From assembly GCA_937924905.1 (NCBI GenBank), contig CALDUK010000034.1, positions 1 through 34,800 on the forward strand: a stretch of DNA of 34,800 nt. Direction: 5' to 3'. Source of the DNA: an uncultured Paracoccaceae bacterium. Lineage in GTDB: Bacteria > Pseudomonadota > Alphaproteobacteria > Rhodobacterales > Rhodobacteraceae. Position numbers and translations under genes: made by a program. The first letter of the stretch is position 1. Every line of letters begins with the position of its first letter. A model generated the notes under the pieces. It was not told where the DNA came from and ran no database searches. It was given only the letters and a program-made list of their open reading frames with translations. Positions 1-7,364 of the stretch are shown here, piece after piece.

Positions 1-50
1 GCCGCGAAACAACCCCATTCTGCAACATTTGCTCACGCGGGCTCACAGGT

Positions 51-90
51 GTTCACGCGCGATGCACGGTTTGCTCGCATTCGTGTGAAC
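51..90. repeat. Imperfect inverted repeat upstream of the EF-hand gene
   Basis: Arms at 51-65 (GTTCACGCGCGATGC) and 77-90 (GCATTCGTGTGAAC) pair with a few mismatches around an 11-base spacer. The flanking bases also carry repeated CTCAC/TTCAC units (32-56). It could be a regulator site or a hairpin; I cannot name the factor. The rest of 1-241 holds no gene that I can see. Confidence 0.35.
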
Positions 91-241
91 GCATTGAAAT
101 TATTGCGCTTTTTTGCCAAATGCACAGACCCCTGTGCAGAAATTCGCGTTAACTCCTGGGCAACCAGACCCATCTCTACCTCATCAAAGGCGGGCAAGCA
201 CCGCCGTCCCTGAGAACGAAACTTGATTAGGAGTACTTGAA

Positions 242-874
242 ATGAAAACCCTCGCACTGGCCCTCGCCACCACCGCTCTTGCTGCAACAGCTGCTTCGGC
301 TGCCTCGATTGCCGAATTTGACCTGAACGGCGACCGCTTTGTCAGCTTCCAGGAAGCCACAAGCGTGAACCCGAAAGTCGAACGCCAGGAATTCCGCTCG
401 ATCGACGTGAACCGCGACAACCGGTTGTCTTCGGTTGAACTGCAGGCCCCCGGCGTCGAAGCCATCCTTGATCGCGGCAAAGGCGGCACAGCCGGCGTCC
501 GTTCGGTCGCAGACATCTCGGGCGGCGCGTTCGTCTCGGAAGGTCAGCTGACAGCGGCTTACCCCGGTCTGAAAGGTCACGAGTTTGACATCATCGACAC
601 CAACAACGATGGCCGCGTCAGCAGCACCGAGATTTACGCTTCGGCCGCACAGAGCATTCTGAGCGAGCATGACAATGGCGGCGGCATCCTGGTTTCGCTG
701 AACAGCGTCGACACCGACGGATCGGGCTTTGCCACGCTGGCCGAACTTCAGGTCGCGTACCCCGGCACAAGCGCCAACGACCTGCGGACCTTCGATGTGA
801 ACCGTGACGGCCGGATCGCCTTCAACGAGTTCTACGCCCCGGCGGCTGTCGAAATCCTGGGCCGCAATAAGTAA
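242..874 (+). CDS. Secreted EF-hand calcium-binding protein
   Basis: This 210-residue protein begins with a Sec-type signal peptide (about residues 1-20, ending ASA) and is otherwise a string of EF-hand loops. Five 12-residue loops start with Asp and end with Glu: 27-38, 55-66, 119-130, 157-168 and 185-196. A sixth, degenerate loop lies near 91-102, where Gln replaces the final Glu. The loops come in pairs, so the protein is probably three EF-hand pairs that bind calcium in the periplasm or outside the cell. AGGAG lies eight bases before the ATG. It stands alone, with a hairpin terminator just after it. Calcium binding is inferred from the loop residues; the biological role, whether buffer, matrix or sensor, is not visible. 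Confidence 0.88.
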   Translation: MKTLALALATTALAATAASAASIAEFDLNGDRFVSFQEATSVNPKVERQEFRSIDVNRDNRLSSVELQAPGVEAILDRGKGGTAGVRSVADISGGAFVSEGQLTAAYPGLKGHEFDIIDTNNDGRVSSTEIYASAAQSILSEHDNGGGILVSLNSVDTDGSGFATLAELQVAYPGTSANDLRTFDVNRDGRIAFNEFYAPAAVEILGRNK

Positions 875-883
875 GGCGAAATC

Positions 884-916
884 GGGTCGCCCGCCCCCCT
901 CAACGGGCGACCTTTC
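884..916 (+). terminator. Hairpin terminator after the EF-hand gene
   Basis: GGTCGCCCG (885-893) pairs perfectly with CGGGCGACC (904-912), followed by TTT and then a C run. The T-tract is short, so termination may be partial. Confidence 0.55.
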
Positions 917-998
917 CCCAAAGTCAGGACGGCATCGCGCAAGCGCCCACCCCTTCTATCCAGAACGCTTCGCACCGCCGATCCTGATCTTTTCAATA

Positions 999-1090
999 TG
1001 AGTTCCACGGCAGCCGGTGCCAGTTTTTCCCGCACCGGTTCTCCGTGTCTCAGGGGGACGGCCATCGCCTTCGGGCGGTGGCCGTTTTAT
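999..1090 (+). ncRNA. Candidate small RNA of about 90 nt with two stem-loops
   Basis: Between two convergent genes, 999-1052 folds into a long broken stem: TGAG/CTCA, CACGG (1006-1010) with CCGTG (1043-1047), and CCGGTGC (1014-1020) with GCACCGG (1032-1038). A G5 linker follows, then a strong UUCG-capped terminator hairpin. A weak promoter-like CAATAT lies at 994-999. It is separated from the EF-hand gene by that gene's own terminator, so it may be an independent transcript. It matches no RNA family that I recognise. The alternative is a double read-through terminator. Confidence 0.3.
1058..1088 (+). terminator. UUCG-tetraloop rho-independent terminator
   Basis: ACGGCCATCGCC (1058-1069) and GGCGGTGGCCGT (1074-1085) form a 12-bp stem with one G-U pair, closed by the stable C(UUCG)G tetraloop and followed by TTTT. 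The T-tract is on the plus side, so it serves plus-strand transcription, although it abuts the 3' end of the minus-strand gene at 1087. Confidence 0.7.
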
Positions 1091-1386
1091 TCTGGCTGGA
1101 TCGTGATCCGCTGACGCAGGTTGCCGGTGGTGCGACTGTAGATCAGAATTTCATCCGCTTGCGTGACCACCGCGAACCAGCCCTGCCCCTGCGTGAAAGC
1201 TGTCGCCATTGCCCCATCGGGCAGAGTTATCTCATTGGGCAGCGCCATAGTGTTCATTGCCGAGAAGCGCATGACAAAGAGCGTCACGATGGTTAGAAAG
1301 CCCCCGATCATGGTGACGGTCAGAACGGTCACCAAAACCTTGAGATACCTGAGCGTCTTGTCGTCCGGAGTTTGATCCCCATCCAT
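1087..1386 (-). CDS. Small inner-membrane protein (resembles the DUF6476 family)
   Basis: This is a 99-residue protein with a charged N-terminus (MDGDQTPDDK), one membrane segment at about residues 15-38, and a C-terminal stretch of about 60 residues that looks beta-rich. Small proteins of this type sit next to RluA-family genes in Rhodobacteraceae; the DUF number is from memory and is tentative. I chose the ATG at 1386; an in-frame GTG lies eight codons upstream. Its ATG and that of the divergent pseudouridine synthase share the four bases CATG at 1384-1387, so each upstream region lies inside the other gene. Function unknown. Confidence 0.7.
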   Translation of the reverse strand: MDGDQTPDDKTLRYLKVLVTVLTVTMIGGFLTIVTLFVMRFSAMNTMALPNEITLPDGAMATAFTQGQGWFAVVTQADEILIYSRTTGNLRQRITIQPE

Positions 1387-2395
1387 GCCGCGTATTGTCC
1401 TTGTCACCATCGGCGCCGACCCGCCACCGCGCCTTGATAAGGCGCTGGCCCGCGATGTGCCAGAGGCGGCGCATCTGTCGCGGTCGCGTCTGGCGCGGTT
1501 GCTGGCCGATGGCGCCGTGCGGCTGGACGGGGTGGTGACACGCGATGCGCGGATGAAAGTGGCGGATGGTCAGGTGTTTGAGATCACCGTCGAGGACGCA
1601 ACCGAAGTGGAGATTGCGCCCGAAGATATCCCCCTGACAATTGTGCATGAGGATGACGATCTGATTGTGGTGGATAAACCCGCGGGTCTGGTTGTGCATC
1701 CCGCGCCCGGGTCGCCATCAGGCACGCTGGTCAATGCGCTGTTGCACCATTTTGGCGGGCGATTGTCGGGCGTGGGGGGGGAAAAGCGCCCTGGCATCGT
1801 CCACCGCATCGACAAGGACACATCCGGATTGCTGGTGGTGGCCAAATCTGACGCTGCGCATCACGGTCTGGCGGAACAATTTGCGGCCCATAGTGTCGAG
1901 CGGACCTATACCGCGTTCTGCCATGGGGTGCCGGATATTGGTGACCCGCGGTTGAAAGGACTGCGCGGTGTCAGTTTTGAGCCGGGCGGCGTGGTCAAGG
2001 TGACAACAATGCTGGCCAGACATAAGACCGACCGACAAAAGCAGGCGGTTTTGTTTCAAAACGGCCGACACGCGGTCACACGAGTGCAGACGGTTGAAAC
2101 ATTCGGACCCCATGCCGCGGAGATTTGTTGCAAGCTTGAGACCGGGCGCACCCATCAGATCCGGGTGCATATGGCCCATATCGGCCATGGTTTGATCGGT
2201 GATTCCGTCTATGGCGGGCGGCGCAAAATGTCGGGAGCTGTGGCGGGCGGCGAGACCGCGAACGCCTTTAAAAGACAAGCGCTTCACGCCGCATCGCTAG
2301 GCTTTGTGCACCCTGTTTCCGGTGCGCACCTGGCCTTTGACAGCGCGCTTCCAGACGACCTGAAGGCATTGAAACACGACCTCACCGCTCTGTGA
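1385..2395 (+). CDS. RluA/RluD-family 23S rRNA pseudouridine synthase
   Basis: This 336-residue protein converts specific uridines in RNA to pseudouridine. An N-terminal S4-type RNA-binding domain (about residues 14-75) precedes the RluA catalytic domain. The catalytic motif HRIDKDTSGLLVVAK (140-154) carries the nucleophilic Asp143, and GRTHQIRVHMAHIGH is the second family signature. The length and S4 domain fit RluD or RluC (large-subunit rRNA) better than the short RluA. There is no strong ribosome-binding site: GGAG lies about 15 bases before the ATG. The start overlaps that of the divergent small membrane gene. The substrate site cannot be told from sequence alone. Confidence 0.9.
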   Translation: MPRIVLVTIGADPPPRLDKALARDVPEAAHLSRSRLARLLADGAVRLDGVVTRDARMKVADGQVFEITVEDATEVEIAPEDIPLTIVHEDDDLIVVDKPAGLVVHPAPGSPSGTLVNALLHHFGGRLSGVGGEKRPGIVHRIDKDTSGLLVVAKSDAAHHGLAEQFAAHSVERTYTAFCHGVPDIGDPRLKGLRGVSFEPGGVVKVTTMLARHKTDRQKQAVLFQNGRHAVTRVQTVETFGPHAAEICCKLETGRTHQIRVHMAHIGHGLIGDSVYGGRRKMSGAVAGGETANAFKRQALHAASLGFVHPVSGAHLAFDSALPDDLKALKHDLTAL

Positions 2396-2540
2396 GGATT
2401 TGCACACAAACCTCTCGAAATAACTTAGATTGTGCACGAGCCTGTGAGCGCACACGGCCGTGAGTGGTCACCGGCGCGTGCTGCGTTAATCTTATTTTCA
2501 ATCAACGGGCATACGAAATTTTGTCGCCCACCTCTTGAAC

Positions 2541-2556
2541 TGAACTAAGTAGTTCA
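2541..2556. repeat. Palindrome TGAACTAAGTAGTTCA upstream of rpoH
   Basis: This is a 6-bp inverted repeat (TGAACT/AGTTCA) with a 4-base centre, preceded by TTGAAC, so TGAAC occurs twice in tandem. It lies 50 bases before rpoH. It could overlap a promoter, with TTGAAC as a -35-like element, but no convincing -10 follows at the right spacing. The surrounding gap (2396-2605) holds no gene. Confidence 0.35.
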
Positions 2557-2605
2557 CCAGATATGTTAAGCGTCGATACATTGGCGCAGACAGGGTTAAA
2601 GAAAA

Positions 2606-3502
2606 ATGGCAAACTATACCAGACTCCCCGCTCCCTCCCCCGAAGGTGGATTGAACCGTTATCTTCAGGAAATTCGGAAATTCCCGATGCTGGAGAAAGA
2701 ACAGGAATACATGCTGGCAAAACGCTGGGTGGAAGATCAGGACACTGATGCCGCCCATATGATGGTGACCTCGCACCTGCGTTTGGCGGCCAAAATTGCC
2801 ATGGGGTACCGCGGCTATGGCCTGCCGCAAGCCGAAGTGATTTCGGAAGCCAATGTGGGTTTGATGCAAGCCGTCAAGCGGTTTGACCCCGAAAAGGGCT
2901 TTCGTCTGGCCACCTATGCCATGTGGTGGATCCGCGCTTCGATCCAGGAATATATCCTGCGGTCTTGGAGCCTGGTGAAACTGGGCACAACCAGCGCGCA
3001 GAAAAAGTTGTTCTTCAACCTGCGCAAGGCCAAGGCGCGGATTGGCGCGCTGGAAGATGGCGATTTGCGGCCCGAGCATCTGGCAAAGATCGCGAATGAC
3101 CTGAATGTCAGCGAACAGGAAGTCATTAACATGAACCGGCGTCTGTCGGGCGGCGATGCATCGCTGAACGCGACGATTTCGGCCGATGGCGAAGGCATGG
3201 CGGAATGGCAAGACTGGCTGGAAGACGAAGATGCAGACCAGGCCGGTGACTATGCCGAGAAAGACGAAATGGGCATCCGCCGCGAAATGATGGCCGAAGC
3301 CATGGGCGTCTTGAACGAGCGCGAGCAGGACATTCTGACCCAGCGCCGTCTTATGGATAACCCGGTGACGCTGGAAGACCTGTCAGGCCAGTACAATGTC
3401 AGCCGCGAACGTATTCGGCAGATTGAAGTCCGCGCGTTTGAAAAGCTGCAAAAGAAGATGCAGGAACTGGCGAAAGCCAAGGGCATGCTGGAAACGGCAT
3501 AA
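2606..3502 (+). CDS. rpoH: RNA polymerase heat-shock sigma factor RpoH (sigma-32)
   Basis: This 298-residue sigma-70-class factor directs RNA polymerase to heat-shock promoters. Region 1.2-like residues (GLNRYLQEIRKFPMLEKEQE) come first, then region 2 (HLRLAAKIAMGYRGYGLP, followed by the FDPEKGFRLATYAMWWIR core-binding and -10 segment). The RpoH box QKKLFFNLR, which separates this family from RpoD, follows. Region 4 ends in the helix-turn-helix VSRERIRQIEVRAFEKLQKKM. Length is normal for alphaproteobacterial RpoH. The ribosome site is weak (AAAGAAAA). It is monocistronic, with a strong terminator directly after it. Many Rhodobacterales have two RpoH paralogs; I cannot say which this is. Confidence 0.95.
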   Translation: MANYTRLPAPSPEGGLNRYLQEIRKFPMLEKEQEYMLAKRWVEDQDTDAAHMMVTSHLRLAAKIAMGYRGYGLPQAEVISEANVGLMQAVKRFDPEKGFRLATYAMWWIRASIQEYILRSWSLVKLGTTSAQKKLFFNLRKAKARIGALEDGDLRPEHLAKIANDLNVSEQEVINMNRRLSGGDASLNATISADGEGMAEWQDWLEDEDADQAGDYAEKDEMGIRREMMAEAMGVLNEREQDILTQRRLMDNPVTLEDLSGQYNVSRERIRQIEVRAFEKLQKKMQELAKAKGMLETA

Positions 3503-3525
3503 CCTTTCGCCCCTTCCCTGTTGAT

Positions 3526-3559
3526 AGACCGCCGGGCTCCTCCCTCTCGGCGGTCTTTT
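3526..3559 (+). terminator. rpoH terminator
   Basis: AGACCGCCG (3526-3534) and CGGCGGTCT (3548-3556) form a perfect 9-bp stem followed by TTTT. Confidence 0.8.
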
Positions 3560-3589
3560 CATGTGGCGAAAGACTGCGCTGAAAACGGA

Positions 3590-3622
3590 AAAGACCAGGC
3601 GCACCGAAGTGGCCTGGTCTTT
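3590..3622 (-). terminator. Terminator of the PilJ-domain gene pair
   Basis: AAAGACCAGGC (3590-3600) and GCCTGGTCTTT (3612-3622) form an 11-bp stem. On the minus strand it ends GGTCTTTT, placed 26 bases past the stop of the leftmost PilJ-domain gene. It may work in both directions. Confidence 0.75.
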
Positions 3623-3647
3623 CGTAAACCCAAAGGCATTCCCGGGA

Positions 3648-4568
3648 TCAGAGACCCAGTTTGGTGGCTTGTGTGTACATGCCGACGACCTTGTTCATAT
3701 TGCCCATGGTCGTGTTGAGCGTGATGAACCGCTGGGCGGTCAGCTCGGCAGACAGATCGGCGCCGGCCAGTTCGGCATCAAGCGAAGGCTTTACATCGCC
3801 CCAGTTGGAAATCACAACGTCCAGACCTTCGCTGATCTCTGCGTTTGGTGGGGCTTTGATCCCGGCCTCTGGCATGCCATTGCGCAGCGCCATCAGCGAA
3901 ACTTCGAACATCTGCATTGTGCCTGTCAAAGCCTGTGCCGTTTCAGTGTCGCCTGCGTTTGCCTGAAGCATACAAGCTTCTTTCGACATCTTTTGTGTCA
4001 GCATCCGCTGGCGGCCAGCGATATCGATCAGGATCGAATCCGCCTGAAGCATGGCCGACGGGTCAGAATACTGACCGACCAGTTCTGACACCAACAGCTT
4101 GGCAGACCCGAGAACGGTCATGTTCTGACCCAGAATGATATCAACATTCGCGGGCGATGCATCACCTTCGATCATCGCGGTTGCAGCCGCTTTTACCGGT
4201 GTCCACTTTTCCCGAAGGTCGTGAATTTGAGCCAAAGTTTTGCGGCGACTTTCCTGACCTTTGATCTTCAGGTCAGCATCTCCGAATTCGAGGCCGGTCA
4301 GAATTTTCTCAAATTCAGCCGTAGCCCCGGTCAAAAGTTTGGTTGCGCCGTCTACATCGACACCTGCGGCCACATGGCAAGCAGCGGACGGGATACGCTG
4401 CGACAGCATGCGCAATTTGCCCGAGAAGTTGATGCGTTCCTGCGCGCCCACGTCTTCGACCACAGCGGCCTTGACGATCTTGGCCTGGCCTTCTGCGCTG
4501 GCGGTGCCAGTTGTTGCTGCAAGGCCTGCGGCCCAGACGATGGCCAGTCCCTTCAATTGGTTTTTCAT
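3648..4568 (-). CDS. Periplasmic stand-alone PilJ-domain protein 1
   Basis: This 306-residue protein has a signal peptide (about 1-25, ending ASA) and no later membrane segment. The rest is two copies of the helical sensor module found at the N-terminus of PilJ and NarX-type receptors. The signature motifs are SGKLRMLSQRI (49-59) and AGRQRMLTQKM (184-194), similar to the NarX P-box that binds nitrate. Here the sensor is free, with no HAMP, kinase or chemotaxis domain, so it must pass any signal to a partner. AAGGAG and AAGGA precede the ATG. It is the last gene of the minus-strand group, 36 bases after a paralog. Ligand and partner are unknown; sensing of a small anion is inference from the NarX likeness. 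Confidence 0.8.
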   Translation of the reverse strand: MKNQLKGLAIVWAAGLAATTGTASAEGQAKIVKAAVVEDVGAQERINFSGKLRMLSQRIPSAACHVAAGVDVDGATKLLTGATAEFEKILTGLEFGDADLKIKGQESRRKTLAQIHDLREKWTPVKAAATAMIEGDASPANVDIILGQNMTVLGSAKLLVSELVGQYSDPSAMLQADSILIDIAGRQRMLTQKMSKEACMLQANAGDTETAQALTGTMQMFEVSLMALRNGMPEAGIKAPPNAEISEGLDVVISNWGDVKPSLDAELAGADLSAELTAQRFITLNTTMGNMNKVVGMYTQATKLGL

Positions 4569-4604
4569 TTCCTTGCTCCTTTGGGTCTTTCACCGAACCC
4601 GGGT

Positions 4605-5564
4605 TCAGTTCGTTGCGTTGCTTTTCGCCAAGGCCACATAGGCCTGGGCCAGATTTTCAAGTCGGTGTGTCTTTTCGTTCATCCGCATAAACAGATCGGC
4701 GCGTGCGTCTTCGGGGAAGACGTCGCTGGCCAGCAATGTGTCCAGCAGCCCGCGCGTTTCGGTCCAATCGCCGATGACGCGGTCAAGCGTATCGGTCAGC
4801 GTTTGGGTCGGTGCCGGTACAAGCCCCAGTTCCGGAAGCCCGTGACGCAGTGCGACGAGCGACCGCTCAAACGTCTGCATCGAAGCGCTGAGCGCATCGC
4901 GCGCAAGCGTGCTTTTGTCGCTTTCCCAGATGGCGCAGGCATGGCCTGCGATTTCCTGCAAAAGCCGCGCTTGGCGTCCGGCGATATCAATCAGGATCGC
5001 ATCGCGTTGGATCAGTTCGGCCGGATGCGAATACTGGCCCGCAATCTGGCCGACCAGCCTGTCGGTGACTTTAAACACCTCAGCGCTGTTCTGACGGACA
5101 TGCTGCAAGACAGCCGCATCATCCGGTTTTTCCAACAGGTCCTGCAGCAAGGGATCAACGTGACCCCAGGCGGTCTCAAGGTCCTGCAACATCGTCAAGG
5201 TCTGCAGCTTTTCTTCACGACCGATGATGTTCATGCCAGGGTTGCCCAGAAGGATCGCGTCATAGTGACGGCGAAACTGTTTGCGGGCACCTTTCAGAAC
5301 GGCACGGCTGGCGTCGGGTTCGACCCCGTGGAAAAGAAAGCATGCCGATGCTGCGGCTTCCTGCGCGATTGTGCGCAAGGCGTCCGCAGCCCCGATCCGT
5401 TCGGCGGCACCGATATCTTCGATCAGCGGGTCGCCGTCGTGGATATAGGCCCCTTCCCCTGCAGGTGCGCTTGACGCCCCGACGGCCACACCGCCCAGAA
5501 ACCCCAGGGCAACACGGCGGGACACTGTCATCCCGGCAGGCATATGTTGCGAACGATCAGACAT
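4605..5564 (-). CDS. Periplasmic stand-alone PilJ-domain protein 2, with a Tat-like signal
   Basis: This 319-residue paralog of the downstream PilJ-domain protein shares the order and spacing of the two helical modules. Its motifs are altered: GAADALRTIAQEAAA (58-72) replaces the first P-box-like motif, and AGRQARLLQEIAGHAC (195-210) matches the second. Its signal peptide differs from its paralog's, having the twin-arginine stretch SRRVALGFLGG (15-25), which suggests Tat export. I chose the ATG at 5564; a GTG sits one codon upstream, and the ribosome site (GAGTG) is weak. A 9-bp hairpin precedes the gene. Divergent motifs in a tandem pair suggest different ligands or a heterodimer, which is inference. 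Confidence 0.72.
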   Translation of the reverse strand: MSDRSQHMPAGMTVSRRVALGFLGGVAVGASSAPAGEGAYIHDGDPLIEDIGAAERIGAADALRTIAQEAAASACFLFHGVEPDASRAVLKGARKQFRRHYDAILLGNPGMNIIGREEKLQTLTMLQDLETAWGHVDPLLQDLLEKPDDAAVLQHVRQNSAEVFKVTDRLVGQIAGQYSHPAELIQRDAILIDIAGRQARLLQEIAGHACAIWESDKSTLARDALSASMQTFERSLVALRHGLPELGLVPAPTQTLTDTLDRVIGDWTETRGLLDTLLASDVFPEDARADLFMRMNEKTHRLENLAQAYVALAKSNATN

Positions 5565-5604
5565 CACGCTTGGACACTCACGTCAAAAGATCACTTGGGA
5601 GAGC

Positions 5605-5628
5605 GCCTGGCCGAACAACCGGCCAGGC
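5605..5628 (-). other. Intercistronic hairpin without a T-tract
   Basis: GCCTGGCCG (5605-5613) and CGGCCAGGC (5620-5628) form a perfect GC-rich 9-bp stem with a 6-base loop, between the PstS-like/OmpA gene and the second PilJ-domain gene. No T run follows on the minus strand, so it is more likely an mRNA stability or processing element than a terminator. Confidence 0.55.
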
Positions 5629-5639
5629 CCGTGAAAGGA

Positions 5640-7226
5640 TCAGCCGCGCTGAGCTGCTTCGATCCAAACCTCCACACGGCGGTTCACCGCGCGACCGTTT
5701 TCAGTGATGTTGCAGGCCGAAGGAGCAACTTCGCCGTATCCGGCCGCTGCGATTTCGATACCTGTGATGCTGTCACCGGCAAAGGCAGCCAGTTCGTCAA
5801 TCACCTGTTGCGCCCGGTTCACCGAAAGCGACCGGTTGCTGTCGAACGCGCCGACATTGTCGGTGAAGCCGACGAAGAGAACCTTTGTGCCTTCTGCCTG
5901 ACCTTCAAGAAATTCGGTCAGACGTGCCATGTCGATGCGTCCACGTTCGTCCAGTTTGGACGAGCCGGTGCGGAACCGGAAGGTGGTGGACAAACGGTCG
6001 TAGTTGACCATTTCGCCCAGCATTTCGCGCATCACACCGCCTTCGTAGGCGTCGACATTTGGATCAAGCAAAGCGCGTGCACGCGAGCCGGTCATGTCCT
6101 GGCTTTTGCGCTTGACGCTGAGATCAATAAAGCCCGCTTTTGCAATCACGCCGTCGGCGTCATCGGACAAGGCAAAATCAACGAACTTGTTCGCATCGTC
6201 ATTGGGTGCGTCACCACGGTTGTACAGATAGAGACGACGCTGAAGGGCGTATTCTTCAACCTTGGCCGAGAACGCGTCCGGTTCGGTCAGCATGCCGCAT
6301 TCGTTGACAAGGCTAAGCGCCTTGGCACCGCGCTGGAAGGCGTAACCGACGTATCCGATGGCGTTCGGGTCTTCGTTGACCATCGACGCCATGGTGTTGT
6401 TGTCGTCCACGATCACCTGATCGGCGGCCGCAACGGGACCGGCTTCGCCGAACACGCCTGTGTCAAACACAGACCGTGTGCCCGAACCTTCCTGACGGTT
6501 CACGACCTTGATCGGTGCATCTTCACCGCCCAGTTCGTTCCAGTTCGTGATGGTGCCCGCATAGATGTCGCGCAGCTGATCAACGCTGACCTGCTGAATG
6601 GGGTTCGACGGATGCGTGATGATGACAAGGCTGTCGACCGCCACGATATGTTCCTGACCCGGGCTGACCATGTTGCCTGCACCGGTTTCTTTCAGATCGC
6701 GCGCTTCCTGCGGCTTGATCCGGCGGGCGGACATGCCGATATGGGCGCTTTGATCCATAAGCGTGGTGAACGCGTCGCCCGATGTCGAAGACGTCACCAG
6801 GATCGACCCCATTTCATCGCCAAAGCCGCCGTCGCCAACAAGCTCGGCCAGAATTTCGCCTTCGCGATCGGTTGCTTTGATCGAGGCTTCGGCGTCGAGG
6901 AAGGACGCGTAACCGGAAACCAGAAGCGGCATCAGACCAAGACCAACAGTGTCCGATCCCTTGATGACCAGGTCGGCGCTTTCGACTTCGAATGTTGGGC
7001 AAGCTTCGCCTTCACAGCGAACGCGTGCAGCACTGATGCGCAGGTCGCCGAGAGCGGTGCGGATGATATAGTGATCATCCTGAAAATCTACAAAATCACC
7101 TGTCAGGTTCACCGTACCGTCCGAAGACTTCAGCTGAACTTGATCGGAAACAGCGGCCGTTGGAATTATCGTCGCAGCGGCAATTGCCAGGGCGCTTATC
7201 ATTGAGCGGCGGGCCAGAGTAGCCAT
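5640..7226 (-). CDS. Phosphate-binding-like periplasmic protein fused to an OmpA peptidoglycan-binding domain
   Basis: This 528-residue exported protein has four parts: a signal peptide (about 1-27), a short N-terminal module (about 28-80), a PstS-like solute-binding domain (about 85-375) and an OmpA C-terminal domain (about 410-528). PstS-like features are the early VIKGSDTVG, VDQLRDIYAGTITNWNELGG and RQEGSGTRSVF, the usual phosphate-contacting loops. OmpA features are FRTGSSKLDERG, FVGFTDNVGAFDSN and NRRVEVWI. No Pst permease or ATPase genes are nearby, so it probably senses or tethers rather than transports. The ATG at 7226 has GGAG six bases upstream and is preferred over the ATG at 7238. 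It follows the kinase block after a 138-base gap. Confidence 0.85.
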   Translation of the reverse strand: MATLARRSMISALAIAAATIIPTAAVSDQVQLKSSDGTVNLTGDFVDFQDDHYIIRTALGDLRISAARVRCEGEACPTFEVESADLVIKGSDTVGLGLMPLLVSGYASFLDAEASIKATDREGEILAELVGDGGFGDEMGSILVTSSTSGDAFTTLMDQSAHIGMSARRIKPQEARDLKETGAGNMVSPGQEHIVAVDSLVIITHPSNPIQQVSVDQLRDIYAGTITNWNELGGEDAPIKVVNRQEGSGTRSVFDTGVFGEAGPVAAADQVIVDDNNTMASMVNEDPNAIGYVGYAFQRGAKALSLVNECGMLTEPDAFSAKVEEYALQRRLYLYNRGDAPNDDANKFVDFALSDDADGVIAKAGFIDLSVKRKSQDMTGSRARALLDPNVDAYEGGVMREMLGEMVNYDRLSTTFRFRTGSSKLDERGRIDMARLTEFLEGQAEGTKVLFVGFTDNVGAFDSNRSLSVNRAQQVIDELAAFAGDSITGIEIAAAGYGEVAPSACNITENGRAVNRRVEVWIEAAQRG

Positions 7227-7286
7227 TGAACTCTCCATCTACTATTAATCGATGCAGCACATCGAATTTCAACACAGCTACTTTTT

Positions 7287-7298
7287 GCAGCATGCTGC
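7287..7298. repeat. Palindrome GCAGCATGCTGC in the AT-rich gap 7227-7364
   Basis: This perfect 12-bp palindrome, flanked by A/T runs, lies 61 bases before the PstS-like/OmpA start. The surrounding gap is much more AT-rich than the genes, as expected for a promoter region, so the envelope genes may have their own transcript. I cannot assign -35 and -10 boxes with confidence. Confidence 0.4.
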
Positions 7299-7364
7299 CA
7301 AAATATGTAGAAATTTGCCCAAATTATGACTGGAATAATAAATGTTTTGGAAAAGAGTGGATTT

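Noticed and set aside
5544..7205. Long plus-strand open frame opposite the PstS-like/OmpA gene
   Set aside because: It mirrors the codon pattern of the real minus-strand gene, is His/Arg/Val-rich with no recognisable motif, and starts inside another gene.
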